DNA of 64,000 bases from Stictocephala bisonia (lineage: Eukaryota > Arthropoda > Insecta > Hemiptera > Membracidae), in the NCBI GenBank assembly GCA_035578905.1, contig JAQJVL010000702.1, forward strand, positions 248,001 to 312,000, read 5' to 3'. Every line of letters starts with the position of its first letter. The first letter of the stretch is position 1. This document shows, in pieces, positions 22,185 through 42,994 of the stretch. Below the pieces are notes generated by a model, which worked only from the letters and a program-made list of their open reading frames with translations, ran no database searches and was not told the DNA's origin. Made by a program: the position numbers and the translations under genes.

Positions 22185-23180
22185 TTAAGCTCTGTGATCA
22201 GAGGCCCAGTTCAATATTTAGCCCTAATTTCTGATAGCCTGAGGTTATCTTTGTAAAAATATTGTCTATACAGGTTTTGCTTGTTGCTGTTACTCCTGTG
22301 GGGGTAAAGCAGTTAGGTATAAACCCGCACATTTTGAAGGTATTAAAGATCATATTCTTTTGGTGAGGAGATTTGCAAGTGTCAACGTTGAAGTCCCCCA
22401 CTATATTTTTGTCTTAAAATATTTCTGAACTAAAATAAGCAGATACTAATTTATGAGTAAAACTATTGAAATTTAGATCACATGGTACTCAGTAGATAGA
22501 AATTACTGTTGTGTTTAAGGAGCATACTTCGATACAGGAAACTTCATTATAACTATTAATATTAGGGTCATTTATCTCAGAACATTTATACTTTTCTTTT
22601 GTTAATAAATATGCAAGACGCCCCTATTCCAGATTCCCTGCAATAATATACAGCAACCTTGTTTAAGTTTGAAATAGTATCAAGAATAAATATTTCGTCT
22701 TTTGAAAGCCAGTGTTCATTTATGCAAACTACGTTAATATTCGATTTATCCAAAAGTATTTGGAGGTCATGAATTTTGTTAGTTAAGCCACCCTGCAGGT
22801 TAAGGTGCATTAGCCACAAGTTACTGCAATCAATAAATATTTCTTTCATTGAAGATTTCAGTTCAAAATATTTACAATAGTTACAACTATTAAGCTTGTC
22901 ATAAAATTTCCACAGGCTATACAAAAAATACTCTGAATTGAAGAGCTGCGGTTAGAATTCACAAAATTTAGACTCTTAATACCATAAGTTAAGTTAAAAT
23001 GCTTTCCCTTTGTATTAAATTATTTCTGTTATTGTACAGCTCTGTATTAAAAAACTCATCAGCATTTGGAGAAAAACAAGTTGGATCTCCTTCTATATTA
23101 TTAGAGGCTAGGTTTAAGACATTAACTTCACAAGTTGTGTATTCAGAATTATCGAAATCAATCAGATTTACAATCACTGG
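22185..23180 (-). pseudogene. LINE endonuclease (5' half of a non-LTR retrotransposon), broken
   Basis: On the minus strand, frames from about 22924 to 22190 read MHLNLQGGLTNKIHDLQILL, NVVCINEHWLSKDEI, then VGDFNVDTCKS, CIDNIFTK and, after a frameshift, SDHRA. These are the ordered motifs of the apurinic/apyrimidinic-type endonuclease (N-terminal strand, the catalytic E, GDFN, and SDH). Several stops and shifts break it (for example near 22417 and 22200). The preceding frame 23177-22989 may be the linker from ORF1. No RT follows at lower coordinates in this orientation. Confidence 0.78.
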
Positions 23181-24934
23181 TATTTAGCTGAAGCTCACAC
23201 ACCATATCTCTGCTTTATGTCACTGACCTCTTGATTGAGGTCTGAAGGACTAACGAAAACGATATTCTGTCTTACTTAATATACAGGGTGGTCCAGGCAA
23301 TGCATGCACAATTATTTACAGCACATAAATCCTTTCATAGTTCTTTTTTGAACTGATTTCCACTAAATTTACGTGAAGTGTCGATTAAAAATATATTCCC
23401 ACCCCCCCACAAGTGTCCCAAAAACATACAAAATTTTGTGATTCCATTGTAAAATATTTTAAATACAGAACAAACTTTTTGTTTTCTCACGAAGCTAAAT
23501 ACACAACTTCATTGGAAAGGTTTGGTTGGGATTGGAAATCAGGACTCCAAGGTCAATGAGCACTACTACTACAAAAACAGAATCAGTTGGGTGGATGGAT
23601 ACCAGGTTCCCTCCCTCTAATCCCGCCTAAAACTTTTTCCTCTTAGATAATTATGCATTCTGGCCAGTACCCTTAGCATGAGCAATTGTTTTTCCTGTCA
23701 TCTCTAATTTTCAGTGTTTTTAATGAATATATCTTGTTTTAATATGCTATACCTAAAATCAAATTAGCAAAGCTAGTTAGGCAAGAGATATTTGGTATTG
23801 TATCAACATTTGCAAGGGCTTAATATATCCCTAAAGTACAACATTAAATGGCCTCTCCTTCATCCTGCTGCTTTTTGTCTCGTTCTTGGTTTGGAGATAC
23901 AGCCAAAAGAAGTTAAGTATGTCATACTATTTAGTGATTCCTTTTAAAATAAATTTTTTAATTTATTACCAACCATACTTCAGATGACCTTTTTGCATTT
24001 TATGTTCGACATTTAGTCATGGGTGAAATCTAAAAACAATTTTTACAAATACATCGATAAAGGCCTATATATGACCTTATATACTGAATAGCAAGATGAG
24101 GAATGGGGCATAATCAGATCATTCCTGAAACCATTATGGCTGAGCAATTTTCATTGAAAATAATTATATCAGCTGATTGTTGATATAAACTGAGAGGAAA
24201 TAAATACCAAGCAATAATCTGTCGAGTTTATTTTTCGTGAATAAAATCCTATTTTTAAAATTTACTTTTATTTATAATGCTTATAAGTATTCAGGAATAT
24301 TTAGTTCAACAAGTGTGTGTTCAATTTTGCGATATGTATTACATTTTAAATTTACTAGGCCTATTTTCACAAGCAAGAATCCTAGAAGAAAGAAAAATTA
24401 AAAACCTAATAGTTTTAACTTGAGGATATTTCAACAATTTTATCATGAAAAAATTAATGGTGTTAATAATTACCTGCTATTTTAAATAGAATTTGTTCTA
24501 ACTTCCAGCACATTTTTACTAATTAGTCTGCATATTCAATCTATTATCATAAGTATTACTTGTGAGAAACCATTACAAAATTAATAAAAATAAATAAATA
24601 AAGGTCACTGTGCACAGCATATCATTCCTTTACAGATAGATTTATATAAAAATATCATTGGTCTATCCAAATTGTAAGAACAGATTTAATTAATAAATAC
24701 AAAGATTTTGTTTAGTTATAACTCTGCAATTTTAATTTAGAAATTGTAAGGAATAATTCAAAGGAAAGAAAGAAGCATGTTGGTGCTGCTCAAATAATTT
24801 TAATAAAATGGTTGTAAAAAAAGTTGGTATGAAAAAAGTACAAAAATATACATTAAAAAACATTAATTATGATGTTGAACGAACATGAAAATATCAGAAT
24901 ACAGCAGCTAAAATGATAGTGTGTGAAGAATGTC
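23181..24934. other. Intergenic DNA between LINE fragment and tubulin 3' end
   Basis: ACAGGGTGGTCC at 23284 looks like the tip of a DNA-element TIR preceded by TA, but I did not find its partner. The last 150 bases before 24935 are the 3' UTR of the tubulin gene (minus strand), with an ATTAAA candidate poly(A) signal at about 24802-24797. Nothing else recognised. Confidence 0.4.
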
Positions 24935-33291
<8,357 letters not shown>

Positions 33292-33384
33292 TGTGATTTA
33301 AATACTATTATAAGAGCACACAAAAATAAATAAGAGCACAGAGTTTTGTTGGACAGGCCGTTAACGGGGCTTCTCCACACAAAA

Positions 33385-33480
33385 TATGACCGTTACAAGT
33401 GCAGGAGCTGCTTTTATAACCTCTCCAACTCCTGATGGTAGGAGGCTTCCTATTGGTCGGTCGTGGGCGATGACACGTCA
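33385..33480 (-). promoter_or_regulatory. Alpha-tubulin core promoter
   Basis: On the minus strand, TATAAA lies at 33418-33413, with TCATA about 31 bp downstream (A at 33387) as a possible initiator. Upstream lie CCAAT (33456-33452) and a near-palindromic CRE-like TGACGTGTCA (33480-33471). The predicted 5' UTR is about 95 nt to the ATG. All elements are at customary distances. Confidence 0.7.
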
Positions 33481-33519
33481 TGCGGGCGCGGTCTTGTGAG
33501 AAGAACCGGGAAATCACCT

Positions 33520-34979
33520 TATTGGCTAGTTTAAATTTTTATTTAAAAATTACATGGTATCAATCACAATTTGTTGATTATTTCACAATTGTGATCTAAT
33601 AATTATTTATTTATTAAGTGAGTACAATTCTTGGTCGTCAGTTTTGTTTTTAAAGTGTTATATTCAAGTAAGAACATTCGCATTACTGCAAAACCGCACT
33701 CTTCCAGCGTTGCCATATTTCATTTCACTCAAATTAAAAGTGTCGGCTTCGTCTGAATATCTCAAACTAGTTCTAGTAGTTTCTTCTCTATTATTCATTA
33801 TTCTAAGTGTATGACATTAATATTGCACGGTAATCAATCTGTCACACTAAGTATATATATTTTTTTTTATCAGAATTGATGAACAAGTTTTAGCGATGCA
33901 TTTTGAATCAAATAAATTAAAATAAAATTATTTTTTCTCATTAATATTCTCGGTGAACCAATACCATATAGACAGGTCATAAGAACCGTAGTACAAATTC
34001 ATTAGAATCTATGATCTTTTAATGTTTCGAAATAAAGCTGTGTCAGTTAAATAAAAGAAATAAGATTGTAATTACAGTAATAATTTCTAGACAAATGTGG
34101 TCTCTTCATGTGGTTCTAATTGTACTTCCTAATATGATTAAAGAAATTCTGTGTTGAAAAGAAAATTTGCAATAAAAATGTACTGATAAATTTTATGAAT
34201 TAATCATTAATATATATTGAATTAATGTGTGCAATTTTATCCATTAACTAGGCAGTAACTAATAAATAATGGTTTTTAAGGATTTTGCTAATAAATAGCA
34301 ACCCTCATATAATAATTATTTTATTTTAGTTACATATTTGTTTCTTTAGTTACATATATATTTCTTTCTTGTTTATATATGTGTACATCAGTCTACCATC
34401 CAAATTCTAATATATTGATTAAATAATTTTTTCAACCCGTTATGGGTCATTTTCTGTGTTCGTAAAGTTCGTTACATTTTTGAGGAAAACACTGAACACC
34501 TTTGTGTGTTCTGTGAGTAAAACTTGTGTGTCACATTCCACTAACGGCCTCACCCCGCGGTACTCAACCTGAGTTAGGAATTTCAATCTATTAGGATGAT
34601 TAACTGATTTTAATCTAATTTCTCCTATATGCCTAGTGCTTCCACCATTTAATCTATATCTATATAATAATTATTATTGTTTCCAAAAATTAACTTTAGG
34701 GTGTAGTAAACCCGTACAACAAGAACAATATTATTTATATGTATAAACGATTTTTTTAATCAATAAAAATATATAAACACAAATAAGACAAAAATAAAAT
34801 ACTTCTGAAATGTGTAATTTGTTCTTTTAACTTCTTTTTTACTGACCTGTCATTAATGTTGAGGTAGTTTAATTTTGTTGGTAGTATTCTAAAAAATGTA
34901 TAGCCCAATAAAAACTAAATCCAATAAGCAATCAACACTATGCATTAATTAGGAATTCGTCAAAATTAAAAACGTTAAT
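33520..34979. other. Unassigned AT-rich DNA upstream of tubulin
   Basis: No gene or clear repeat recognised. It separates the tubulin promoter from the 3.9-kb transposon. Confidence 0.4.
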
Positions 34980-37900
34980 ATCTCGTCGGTCTAATTAGCA
35001 AACCTCGTAACTCACATTTTCCACTTTTTACAGGGGGAACAAAAAACTGATTTATTTTTGTTTTACAAGCTGTACTATTACAATAAAATATTCTTAACAT
35101 GATTTTTATTGATTGTAACATAACTGAAATATAACTTTTTGCCTATTTTAACATTTTATTATATATAGTGGAGTTAAGAGGTTTGAACTAGCCTTGCATT
35201 GGAGTTACGTGTTGTGTCTATGATAGATACGTGGTTTGTTAGAACCACAATTGGAGTTAAGTGGTCCCAGATCAAATTAAATAAACCAAAAAAAAATCTA
35301 AAAATTAAATGTTAATTAAGATGACAATAGACTAGAAACAGGAAAAGTAGTAAAAAACAAAGATATTAATTAATTATTAAGAAACCTTTTATTCTCAAAC
35401 AATCAAACCTAACATGGATTTTTCATTTTTTAAGAGATGAAAACAATAAATTGTCATAGAAACTGTGGTAGTCTTGAGGGATTGACATTTTCAAGTCTTG
35501 AAGGTGCTTGTATTTTCCTTCATCGATGCTTAACCTGTTGTCGTATAAGCGTAGAAACTTTGCTTCTCTGATTTCTTCGATCTTGTCAGATGAGTTTCTT
35601 AATTCTGGTTTTTGAACATTGCTTTTTCGTTTTGATTTTCTTGTGGCATCCTCTGTTTGTTTGGATCTTTCCTCACAAGCCGGTAAAAGTTTGTACTCTT
35701 CTTTGAAATTTAATTTGTAATGAATATTCCCATCATCTGAGTATCTTAAAGAGCAACAACCGTTGGATCCCCTTTTTTGTACCCAGGGCGTATTGATTTG
35801 TACATTATTGGTTTGGTATGGTTCTTAAAAAAAGAATGCTCCAAATAGGTCACTTTATATGGTCTAGGGTTCTTTCTAGCATTTTTGCAAATGTCTACAT
35901 AGTCAGCTGGTACGTGGATATCTATGTTTCATGTAACGCTCTATAGTAGCGTGCATCGAGTCACACTCCATTTGAGTGTGACCCTTTTCGAGGTATTTAC
36001 TCTCGATAGTGATGTATGTTTGACAGCTAAATGCAACAGTGCATTGCTCAAGATTGCACTTCAATTTTGATAGTTGCAACCATCACTGAAGAATACGATT
36101 TTTTTGGAATTGTTTCGAAGGGGTAATTGGGACTCGATGAAGCTGCTTAAAATACTCGAAAACTCATTTGCAGTTAGTTGTCCCTCTGACTCATTCCATA
36201 GGTAGCAATATCCGTCGTGAGTCTTAAGGTCGTATATGCATATGTTATGAACTGAGAGTTTTCTCTTATAGTACAGGGCAGACGTATCAGATTTCGGGCA
36301 TAACAACAAACTTTGAAGATCTACCGTATAAACATGTTCCTCATTCTTCTTGTTGTTTTCTTTTTCCTGTCTTGCATCTTCTTTATTCTGAATGTGTTCA
36401 TTGTATAATTCTTCACTAATATGTTTCATTTTAAATGCCCTGCACACGTCGCACTGATCTTTCTTTGGGCGATATAATGATAGATTAAGGTCTTCAAATG
36501 TTTTGTAGAATGTGCAGGAGGATAACGGTGTGCAGCCTTTTTGTTTGCACCAGTTTTCACAGTAGAACTGGTATAGCTGAGATTTAGAGGTCAAGTTAGA
36601 CTCTAAATATAGTTTTTGGGAAGATGCCCGACAGTAATGGGATTCGACATTTGGGAGGGAGAGTAAAAATTCCTTCAATGTAGCTAATCGTTTACTTAGC
36701 TCCTCTTGTCTCGATACCTTCTTTGAGAGTCTTCTGTTTTCAGTTACTTCTTCTAAGCCTAAGACTTCTACGTCTTCTTCCATTATTTCATCACGCTGGT
36801 CTTCACTGTCATTCAGCCAATGGTCATCCACTCACCAATTCCTAACGTTGCCATTAGGGGTTTTTTGCAGACTCTGACCTTTGACCTATTTACATTCAAA
36901 AAGAACTTAAAAGAAAATTTCCTACGAGAAGAATTTTCTGTTTTTCTATCTCGTGATCTTTGAGTTAAGCTGATATCAGTCATAGTTTTTACAAATATCT
37001 TCCTTTCTCCCCAGCTTAATTTCCAGAATTCATCGAAGATTTTATGTCTTTCTGTTTCTTCTAATGATTTACAATGATAAGTTTTGCCATTACACTTGCA
37101 GTTAATTGCTCCCATTTTTCTTTCCGGTCTGTTGACAAAGCCTGTCACTTTTCCTCCAATAACTTTTCTTCCTTTATATTCTTTGCCTTGTTCACGCAAA
37201 ATTTTTGCTTTTTTACATTCCCATTCGTTTTCTGTCACTTGATGTCTTTTCTTTCTTTTACGTTTCAGGGTATTTTCTTTCAATAGGCCAGTATTATTAA
37301 TTTCTTCAGATCGACCTTCTATTACTAAATCCTCAGGACTAATATCTTCTTCAGGTTCTGCTACGTTTATATTTATACCAGGTACAGTTTCACTAGTTAT
37401 GTCATGGTGCATTACTTCACAGGGTTTGGAAACATTATAGTTTTCAGGTGCTAAAGCTTCTTCTGAAACGTTTGTATTTTCGTTTACTAGGCTTGTACTC
37501 TTATTAATTTCCGGAGATCCAACTTCTAATATTAAACCCTCAGGACCTTCTCCAAATTCTGCACCATTTTCAGGAACGGTTTCCCCAGCTATGTCGTGGT
37601 GCATTTCTCCACTGACTTTGGAAACACTGTAGTTTTCAGATGCTGTAGCTTCTTCTAAAAAGTTAGTCTTCTGATTTACTCTATTATCAAGATCTCCTTC
37701 CCTTATTTCTGAACAATTAAGATTTTCTAAGTTTTCAATTGCATTTAATAATTCAGCCTCTGAAACATTTAAATTTTCAGGAATATTGGTAAAGCTTTCA
37801 GAAAAAGCATTACCGGAACTAGAATCGATTAAATCAGTTTCCGAAATCTCAAGTAAATCACCATTTTCATTAACCAAATATGTTCCTGTTTTTATTAGAT

Positions 37901-38860
37901 TGCCAATCGGTCTATTATGAGTTGTTTCACTTTCAAGTGATAAAGCAGAGTCAGACTTTCCTTCTTCATTTTTCTGGATAATATTTACACTTTTTGCTAG
38001 CTGTAATATCTTTTTTGTTCTTGAAGACATTTTTGAGCTGAAAGAGAAAAAAAAGAAGAATTTAATTCTTTAGTGGTCTCTAATTTAGTGGTCAGGAAAC
38101 AAAAAAATATTTCTGACCACTTAACTCCTCAAACTCCAAAGATTCCAAACTTTGATTTAAAACAAACCACGTAACTCCTTTCAACGTTTTGAAAGCAAAC
38201 CTCTTAACTCCATAAAAAGGAAATTAACAAACACCGTAACTCCAAAATACCAGAATACAGGTAATTAAAAATTGAAACTTGTCGGTACCTAACAATACTA
38301 CATGGTGTCAAGTTACCTGGTAAACAAATACATTCAGTAGTAAATGAAATTAAACATAAAATCTTTAATACACGTGAGCTCTAAAACAAATCACGTAACT
38401 CCAATTTTACAGTCACCTAACCTAAAAGTTTACTACTTTAACAAAGCACGTAACAGACAGAGTTTTTAAAATGTTACTTTCATCATTATATTAACCAGAT
38501 TAGAATTAATTTTAAGGTTGAATAGTACTTATTATACTACTTACATGTCATTGAGTATATCACTGGATCGCTAAAATGTAACACAAATGTTTAAAAACAA
38601 GAATCGTTGCAGTGTCCACCACACATGTGCATTTGCAATGAGACAGGCTGCCACTAATGGGAGTTGCTTGTTTTGCAAAAACAAATTTCCCTCCATAAAT
38701 ATACGAGGTTTGTTTTTCTATTTTTTTCGCCCTTAAAATATTTTTTGGAGTTACGAGGATTTAATACTATGTGCAGTAACCATAGAGCTACACATTAGCC
38801 TAAAAATCAGAAAATTGAATTTTTTGGAGTTACGAGGTTTGTTAATTAGACCGACGATCT
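34980..38860 (-). mobile_element. Full-length but decayed DNA transposon, superfamily unassigned
   Basis: The body is 34984-38856, 3873 bp, flanked by ATCT at 34980-34983 and 38857-38860. TIRs of about 30 bp: left starts CGTCGGTCTAATTAGCAAAC, right reverse complement CGTCGGTCTAATTAACAAAC, both continuing CTCGTAACTC. Subterminal regions hold at least eleven more copies of a (C)ACGTAACTCC / CTCTTAACTCC motif in both orientations (35168-35260 on the left; 38110-38250, 38388-38456 and 38740 on the right). A transposase-like gene in several frames fills the middle on the minus strand. A 4-bp duplication with this length of TIR would fit Sola-, Academ- or Ginger-like elements, but the protein must decide. 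Confidence 0.75.
35423..38030 (-). pseudogene. Transposase-like protein of the 3.9-kb element, frameshifted
   Basis: The minus-strand reading starts at ATG 38030 (MSSRTKKILQLAKSV). The first 405-codon frame has an acidic N-terminal half with a two-copy tandem repeat (ENY.VSK...MHHDI..ETVP), a basic segment LKRKRKKRH and a CKCNGKTYHC cysteine cluster. It ends RVCKKPLMATLGIGEW and passes by frameshift at about 36830 into the next frame (36831-36061). That frame has RPKKDQCDVC, VYTVDLQSLLLCP, SALYYKRKLSVHNICIYDL and FFSDGCNYQN. After another shift at 36061 come KGHTQMECDSMHATIE and further pieces down to a TGA at 35425-35423. D in VDLQ and D in SDGC (78 residues apart), with an acidic residue in the GHTQMECDS region, could be a DDE/D triad. 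The family occurs widely as unnamed proteins in insects and cnidarians, to my recollection. At least three frameshifts make it inactive. Confidence 0.75.
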
Positions 38861-39105
38861 GCTAATGAACAAACACTATGACAACCAATGGAACTGTGTT
38901 TCTCTTGACTCAAGAACTTTGAACATTGGTGTTAAACAATGACATTGTTTCAATGTTACGGATTAACATTAGCTTATATGTGGTATAATTTATCCATAGT
39001 TATAGTTCTATTTGTAATTTACATTCAAACTATATACAGTACTTCTTAGACTGCATAATTTTCATTTGTTTATGTACACACAAACATGTGTGTAATTAAT
39101 GTATA

Positions 39106-39149
<44 letters not shown>

Positions 39150-41006
39150 TCATTATTATTATATATTTATACAATAATAGTTAGGCTATATTATGAATAG
39201 CCTAATAGTTTTGAAAGTAATTTTTTGAATGAATAAAAACAATTAAATTCAATAATTTTTAAAGGTCCAGAATATTCAGTGGCAAGGCGTGTTCTCTACG
39301 AGTGGATTACAAGTTATAAATTAAAAATAACAAGTTTTTTAATTAAAAAGCTAGAATAATTTTCTGTTATCAAGCTGGCTATTTTGACAACGGAGAATAG
39401 CCTAATAGAAAGGGTAAACAGAAGGCTGCCACAGTTGGCCTTCGTGGATAGTTTCTGTATAAGACCAAATGAACTTGAATATGCTTTACGTATTCTTGCG
39501 ATAAAATTATGTTTGATTGTTAAATTTATAGGTATTGTAATGAATAAATAAAGTTTGTGATGCACGCTGTTCTGATTTCAAAAATTAGGTGACATGAAAA
39601 CACCAGCAAACTGTAAAAACCAAAACGCAATGAACATTAAGAATACAGTATATTCAAGAACGTTTTTAATCCTTAAAATCGGCTAGTGATCAGATTTTTC
39701 TTTATATAAGAAAATTTAACATTGGAAAGAAGATTCGAGCTGGCCGGAAGTTACCAGGATTACTTATCACTTTATCCACCACCCTCAAAAATTTTAAATT
39801 TGGTTTACTAACGTAAATAAAGTATTTAAACTATCGACTGTTTATTTCCGGCTGTTCTATGTTTATTAGGTGAAAAGTCGACAGTAGTTTCGATAAACTC
39901 TTTATTTTTATAAACATTTCTTTTTTTTAACATTCACTTGTGATCTCTTAAACCCTGCCGAAGCCACTTGATACAAAAGGATTATATATCCTACAATAGA
40001 TATTATCTCATCTGATAGAAATATTTGTTCCTGCAATTTAGTTAGCTAGTGAGGTTTGCTACCACAGCTTGTTTAAACTGCATTATATTTACATGGGACT
40101 ACTCTAGTACTCCACAATGGACCACAAAGACAGCTGATTATTAGACACAAAATTTAACATTGGATGAGAAATCAATGTGTGTGTATAAAATCAATGCACT
40201 AGCTCATTTGATCTCATAACAATCATTCCCAAACCATCAATTATTTACTATTGTAGTACGAAGTTTTGTATTAAAATAGACCTATCATTGAAAAAGTGAA
40301 CATGAAATGTAACATTTAGTAAGTCTAAATACAGTATTACAATCGATTTGCGACTGACAAGGAAGGAAACTCTAATTAAGAGCAGGCCTATTAGCAGCGT
40401 TACCAAGCGGAAGAGTTACCGAGCCGTGGCAGTAACGGTATTGACCGTCAGATCTTTCTCATTTAATTTTCCTACTATTCTAACTTCTCTTGCCAACTCA
40501 CAGAGAGTTTTGCATCCTGTGAATCGATAAAAACAGGAAGTGGATTATCGGCGCCAGCCTCAGACCACAGATAAACAACTGCCCATACTATAGTGCGATT
40601 AAAATAGGAACGTAGTAACCAGCGTGTCGGCTGCAAGTTGATACAACGATAGTGGGGTGTACAGATTCCGACATTGTTACATATGACCATTAATCAAAGT
40701 ATTCCCTAGAAATTTCTTTATTTCATGCAAGTAGGAAACGAGTTTTAAAATTAATGTTAGATTAAATAAAATCTTAACTCACGTAAGCAAAAAGATAGAA
40801 ATTGTAAAATATATTTTATTGACTAATGGTATATTAGTCAGTACGTATTATACAACCAGTTCTTTTGGGTCCGATGTAATTGATTGTTCTTACTCTCAAC
40901 AATTTGTGTTAATATTGAGGTATTATTAGGCAAAACGCTCTCTATGTATAAGGTTTGGTTTGGTTATAGCATTGATTTTACTATACATTATATAGTAAAA
41001 TCAATG
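38861..41006. other. Unassigned AT-rich DNA
   Basis: Contains a (TA)n microsatellite (39101-39150). A minus-strand open frame at 39565-39314 (with GLIQKLSTKANCGSLLFTLS) faintly resembles the C-terminal region of LINE reverse transcriptases, but too weakly to call. No gene recognised. Confidence 0.4.
39101..39150. repeat. (TA)n microsatellite
   Basis: About 25 TA units with a single TACA interruption at 39121-39126. Confidence 0.9.
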
Positions 41007-41916
41007 GTTATAGTTAGGGTTGCCATACATTTTCATGGTAAAATACGGACACCATATATACTTGGAGGTCTGGGAGGGGGGGTTTGTAAACTGTCTTTTA
41101 TGAATTTTATGAATGCTAAAATTATATTAACGGCATTGTGATATTTAATATTAATATTACGACTCTATTTTATTTCAAGATTTCAGAGTAATATAATAAT
41201 AACAAACATTTTTTGTATACTTTAAAAAAGTAGTTAGTCTAAGTTAAGTTGCCGAACTGAATAAATTGTCATAAATCTCCTTTAAAATGTTTAGTAATCA
41301 CTTGTACTAGTTGTACTGGCTGAAGGTTGAAACCAGTCATATTTTCCTGAAGATGTTACTTTTTTAAAGTAAAGAACCACTGTTTTTAATGGCTTCAAAA
41401 ATTCAGTACATGACATATCACTGATAACTACTGTGATGCTCAGACAGACCTTAACCTTCTCCCCTAACAATCTATTCCGATCAGGTGTCCAGGCATTTTT
41501 CATTAGAGAAAAATTCGTTCACTTGGTGCCGAATTACTGGTTAGAGGAAGAGCAAACTCTAACACTCTTTCAAAATTTACACACTTATTTTCGACCAAGT
41601 TCAGATGTTGAAAAAAATATATATTTTTTAAGGGGAAGGAAATGTATGATAATATAATAATGTATAATATATGAGTCATCATACAATACACAGCCTGGCA
41701 CGATTGTCGATTGCTCAAAGTAATAGTAGGCTAATACTGAACATGTTTGTTTTTTGTACAATATTAAATATTTAAAATATATGTTTGATACCCTAAAAGA
41801 ACGAAAAATACGGACATCTACCAGGTTTTTCCTTTAGACGGTATGGACACGGACATTGAATGTAAAATACAAACCGTCCGAACAAAATACGAACGTATGG
41901 CAACCCTAGTTATAGT
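41007..41916 (-). mobile_element. hAT transposon deletion derivative
   Basis: The body is 41015-41908, 894 bp, flanked by a perfect 8-bp duplication GTTATAGT (41007-41014 and 41909-41916). TIRs: left TAGGGTTGCCATAC, right reverse complement TAGGGTTGCCATAC. An 8-bp duplication and the preserved C-terminal dimerisation domain of a hAT transposase on the minus strand (about 41560-41291) identify the superfamily. Most of the transposase is gone. Confidence 0.9.
41291..41600 (-). pseudogene. hAT transposase C-terminal dimerisation domain, fragment
   Basis: One frame (41718-41503) ends RVLEFALPLTSNSAPSERIF, and after a one-base shift the next (41503-41291) continues MKNAWTPDRNRLLGEKVK then SCTEFLKPL. 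Together these match the family pattern 'F..P.TSA..ER.FS.....WTD.RNRL....VK..L......C.EF...L' of hAT dimerisation domains. No BED finger or RNase-H core is visible in the element. Confidence 0.82.
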
Positions 41917-42209
41917 TAGGTTTTAGTTAGGAACGAAAGTTGTCATTTTGAAACCTAAATTTCATAGTATTTGCCTATAAAAAAGAACAGTTAGTATATA
42001 CAGTAGGCCTATGTTAAAAATTTAAACTCTTAAGTACCACAAACTAAAATTGTCTATTACACAGATTTTAAAATAAAACCTGTTTTTTTAATCACATGGT
42101 AAATCAGTTTACTGAGATTAGGGAAGACGGTTTTTAAACAAGATTTTCATAATTATCTGATTAAATAATTCGTATTATTTTAAATCATCTCGTCGAGGTA
42201 TACATCCTT

Positions 42210-42529
42210 GCAACCCAGTGGCGTATTTAGGCGGGGGCTATAGGGGCTGTAGCTCAGGGTGGCAGAATTTAGGGGGCGGCAAAGGAGTTGGAAGTTACCA
42301 GGTATGTAATGGTATTTTGAGAATATTTGAAAATTAAGGGCGTCAATGTCAAGTACAAAGTACTGTTCTTTACAAAATATTATCAAGTTACGGCTGTCAT
42401 CTACTGTGTTACGAATGTATGTATAGAGCGAGAGCTGCAGAAGTTGTGTACTTTTGTTGATAGGCGGGTCCGGGGAAGAGGGGTAGAGGAAGACAGGGCG
42501 GCAAATCTTCAAATACGCCTCTGGCAACC
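42210..42529. mobile_element. TIR MITE (308 bp)
   Basis: The body is 42216-42523. Inverted ends are CAGTGGCGTATTTAGG on the left and, as reverse complement, CAGAGGCGTATTTGAAG on the right. GCAACC occurs directly outside both ends (42210-42215 and 42524-42529), a 6-bp or degenerate 8-bp target duplication. The TIR resembles hAT-type ends, but the superfamily is not certain. Confidence 0.65.
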
Positions 42530-42994
42530 ATTCACTAGATGTTGTTACAGTAGCTCTGTATACTCAGCTTAAACTGTGACTAGAATACGTAACCGTAGTC
42601 GAGTTCACTTTTGCCACGATGGAGGAGTCAATATTAACCCCAACCTTTATCTGAGAGGTAACCAGATTGTTGGTCCAAGTCATAAAAATGTCAATGGAAA
42701 TATTCTACCTTCTTTGCAGGAAGTGGACTGTTTGTCTGACAGATTCGCTCCGACCAAATGTCCGGCCAAGGCACTGGAAGATTGATTATAAAGATTCAAT
42801 TGTTTGCTACCGCCCGCCGTACCAGGCGCTATGTACAGGTATATATTAGGACTAAGTCTTTGAATCTTTACGGGATTTGGTCAAAATCGGTTATATAGGT
42901 ACCCGCAGAGAGTTTTTTCTTAACAGGACTTTTATTGTTAACTTTGGGGATTTCTGGGTGCTTTATAATGACAAACACAATATGTTGAGATATT
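42530..42994. other. Unassigned DNA
   Basis: Short open frames but no family features; nothing recognised. Confidence 0.35.

Noticed and set aside
21400..23180. One LINE with a 5' inversion (twin priming)
   Set aside because: In twin priming the inverted 5' part precedes the 3' part in the direction of the element. Here the plus-strand 3' end lies before the minus-strand endonuclease, so two separate fragments are more likely.
23284..23640. Tc1/mariner-like MITE starting ACAGGGTGGTCC
   Set aside because: Only one end was found; without its inverted partner or a matching TA flank the element cannot be supported.
36061..38030. Two separate host genes on the minus strand
   Set aside because: Both frames belong to one transposase-like gene inside TIRs with a target duplication, joined by frameshifts.
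39314..39565. LINE reverse transcriptase remnant on the minus strand
   Set aside because: GLIQKLSTKANCGSLLFTLS is only faintly like the LINE C-terminal region, and no catalytic motif or 3' tail is nearby.
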